The notes below the pieces were generated by a model. The model saw only the letters and a list, made by a program, of their open reading frames with translations, was not told where the DNA came from and ran no database searches. This document shows, in pieces, positions 5,719-6,270 of a stretch of 6,270 nucleotides of DNA. Numbering within the stretch: position 1 is the first letter of the stretch; each line of letters opens with the position of its first letter. The position numbers were made by a program, and so were the translations under genes. Source of the stretch: an uncultured Oscillibacter sp. (GTDB taxonomy: Bacteria; Bacillota; Clostridia; Oscillospirales; Oscillospiraceae); NCBI GenBank assembly GCA_905233795.1, contig CAJOFP010000314.1:2063-8332 (forward strand), given 5' to 3'.

Positions 5719-5757
5719 GTCATAATTTCGTTACAATCCCGTTACAGTTTCTTCATA
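5719..5757 (+). promoter_or_regulatory. Four hexamers at exact 11-nt spacing, PhoP-box-like
   Basis: GTCATA (5719), GTTACA (5730), GTTACA (5741) and TTCATA (5752) are each separated by 5 nt. The pattern (G/T)T(C/T)A(C/T)A with an 11-nt period matches the layout of Bacillus PhoP boxes (TT[ACT]A[CT]A direct repeats) and of OmpR/PhoB-family sites generally, although three of the four start with G. The array lies 26 nt upstream of the -35 of the surface-protein promoter but reads on the other strand. Spacing and repeats are seen; the regulator is inferred. Confidence 0.5.
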
Positions 5758-5768
5758 AATTTCATAAA

Positions 5769-5790
5769 ATATCCGGAATTTTCCAGATAT
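5769..5790. repeat. 22-bp imperfect palindrome in the dapF / surface-protein spacer
   Basis: Arms ATATCCGGAA (5769-5778) and TTCCAGATAT (5781-5790) are complementary at 9 of 10 positions around a TT centre. The two-base centre suits a dimeric DNA-binding protein better than an RNA hairpin. It adjoins the direct-repeat array. No known operator was recognised. Confidence 0.5.
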
Positions 5791-5814
5791 AATAAATATA
5801 ATATAATATTATAT

Positions 5815-5846
5815 AAAAACCGGGAACGCCGCGCCGTCCCCGGTTT
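5815..5846 (-). terminator. Intrinsic terminator after dapF
   Basis: Arms at 5817-5824 (AAACCGGG) and 5839-5846 (CCCGGTTT) form 8 pairs. An A-C mismatch (5825/5838) and three more pairs (ACG/CGT) follow, closing a six-base loop. On the minus strand the stem ends in five T, giving a normal terminator 33 nt after the dapF stop. It separates dapF from the surface-protein gene. Confidence 0.85.
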
Positions 5847-5879
5847 AAAAATATTTATAATAATTTTAATAAAATAATT

Positions 5880-6270
5880 TTAATACTCTATCTCGCCGGT
5901 ATAGACCAGACGGGCGTCGCCGGTTAAAATCACGCGGTCTTGATTATAATTCACGATTAAATCACCGCCGCGAACCCGGACAGTTATATCCGTATCCGGT
6001 TCGCATAAGCCGTTGGCGACAGCCGCGACAGCGGCGGCGCAGGCGCCTGTGCCGCAAGCCATCGTTTCACCGCTTCCGCGCTCCCAGACCCGCATTTTTA
6101 TCGTCTTGGGATTCACTACGCGTATAAATTCCGTATTCATACGATCCGGGAAATAAGGCGCGTATTCAAATTTCGGGCCTATATTTAATACATCCACGCT
6201 GTCCACGCGTTCACAAAATACGACGCAATGCGGATTGCCCATGTCCACGCAGGTAATATTATATTTTTTC
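5880..6270 (-). CDS. dapF: Diaminopimelate epimerase DapF (C-terminal half, cut by window edge)
   Basis: DapF converts LL-diaminopimelate to meso-diaminopimelate in the cytoplasm, a late step of lysine and peptidoglycan precursor synthesis. It works with two cysteines and no cofactor. About 129 codons are present; the frame stays open to the right edge, and an internal GTG at 6248 is not the true start because coding continues upstream as YNITCV. Conserved blocks visible are DMGNPHCVVF, the NTEFI substrate-binding block, and WERGSGETMACGTGACAAA. That last block contains the second catalytic Cys (codon 6056-6054) in the ACGTG motif. The first catalytic Cys and the N-terminal domain lie outside the window. 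Family length is about 270-280 residues, so nearly half is seen. Nothing looks broken. The gene ends at TAA 5880-5882 and has its own terminator at 5815-5846. Confidence 0.95.
   Translation of the reverse strand, partial: KKYNITCVDMGNPHCVVFCERVDSVDVLNIGPKFEYAPYFPDRMNTEFIRVVNPKTIKMRVWERGSGETMACGTGACAAAVAAVANGLCEPDTDITVRVRGGDLIVNYNQDRVILTGDARLVYTGEIEY

Overview
The window reads like a low-GC Gram-positive anaerobe, most likely a member of the class Clostridia. The reasons are a surface protein ending in three SLH domains of the 'TCTR' type common there, a pair of COG0523 GTPases of a kind I recall from Clostridia, sigma-A-like promoters, purine-rich Shine-Dalgarno sites, intrinsic terminators and very AT-rich spacers between less AT-rich genes. 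The genus cannot be read from the sequence.

Layout. Positions 1-1176 (+) hold the end of a methionine ABC importer operon: the last 73 codons of the permease metI, then the lipoprotein metQ, which is broken by a frameshift near 517. A bidirectional terminator at 1231-1270 closes this operon and the convergent one. Positions 1295-3363 (-) hold a two-gene operon: a CobW/COG0523 metal-chaperone GTPase with a very long His-rich loop (2254-3363), followed 26 bp later by a second, divergent GTPase fused to a DUF1980-like domain (1295-2227). It has its own promoter at 3394-3421. Positions 3445-5605 (-) hold an exported SLH-anchored surface protein split between two frames near 4384. It has a strong promoter at 5664-5692 and an 11-nt-phased, PhoP-box-like array upstream. 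Positions 5880-6270 (-) hold the C-terminal half of dapF with its own terminator at 5817-5846.

How the genes relate. The window is a join of four unrelated units: methionine uptake, metal homeostasis, a cell-surface protein, and diaminopimelate/lysine synthesis. Only the two GTPases plainly work together, probably in delivery or sensing of a transition metal such as zinc.

The most notable signals are: (a) two genes broken by shifts in the same direction (+1), each apparently also lacking about 20 codons of conserved domain at the junction; (b) the four-hexamer direct-repeat array upstream of the surface-protein promoter; (c) the GTPase pair, in which the second member has a CxxC where the first has GCICC, and the first carries 38 His in 68 residues. 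I do not see a clearly new defence or mobile system.
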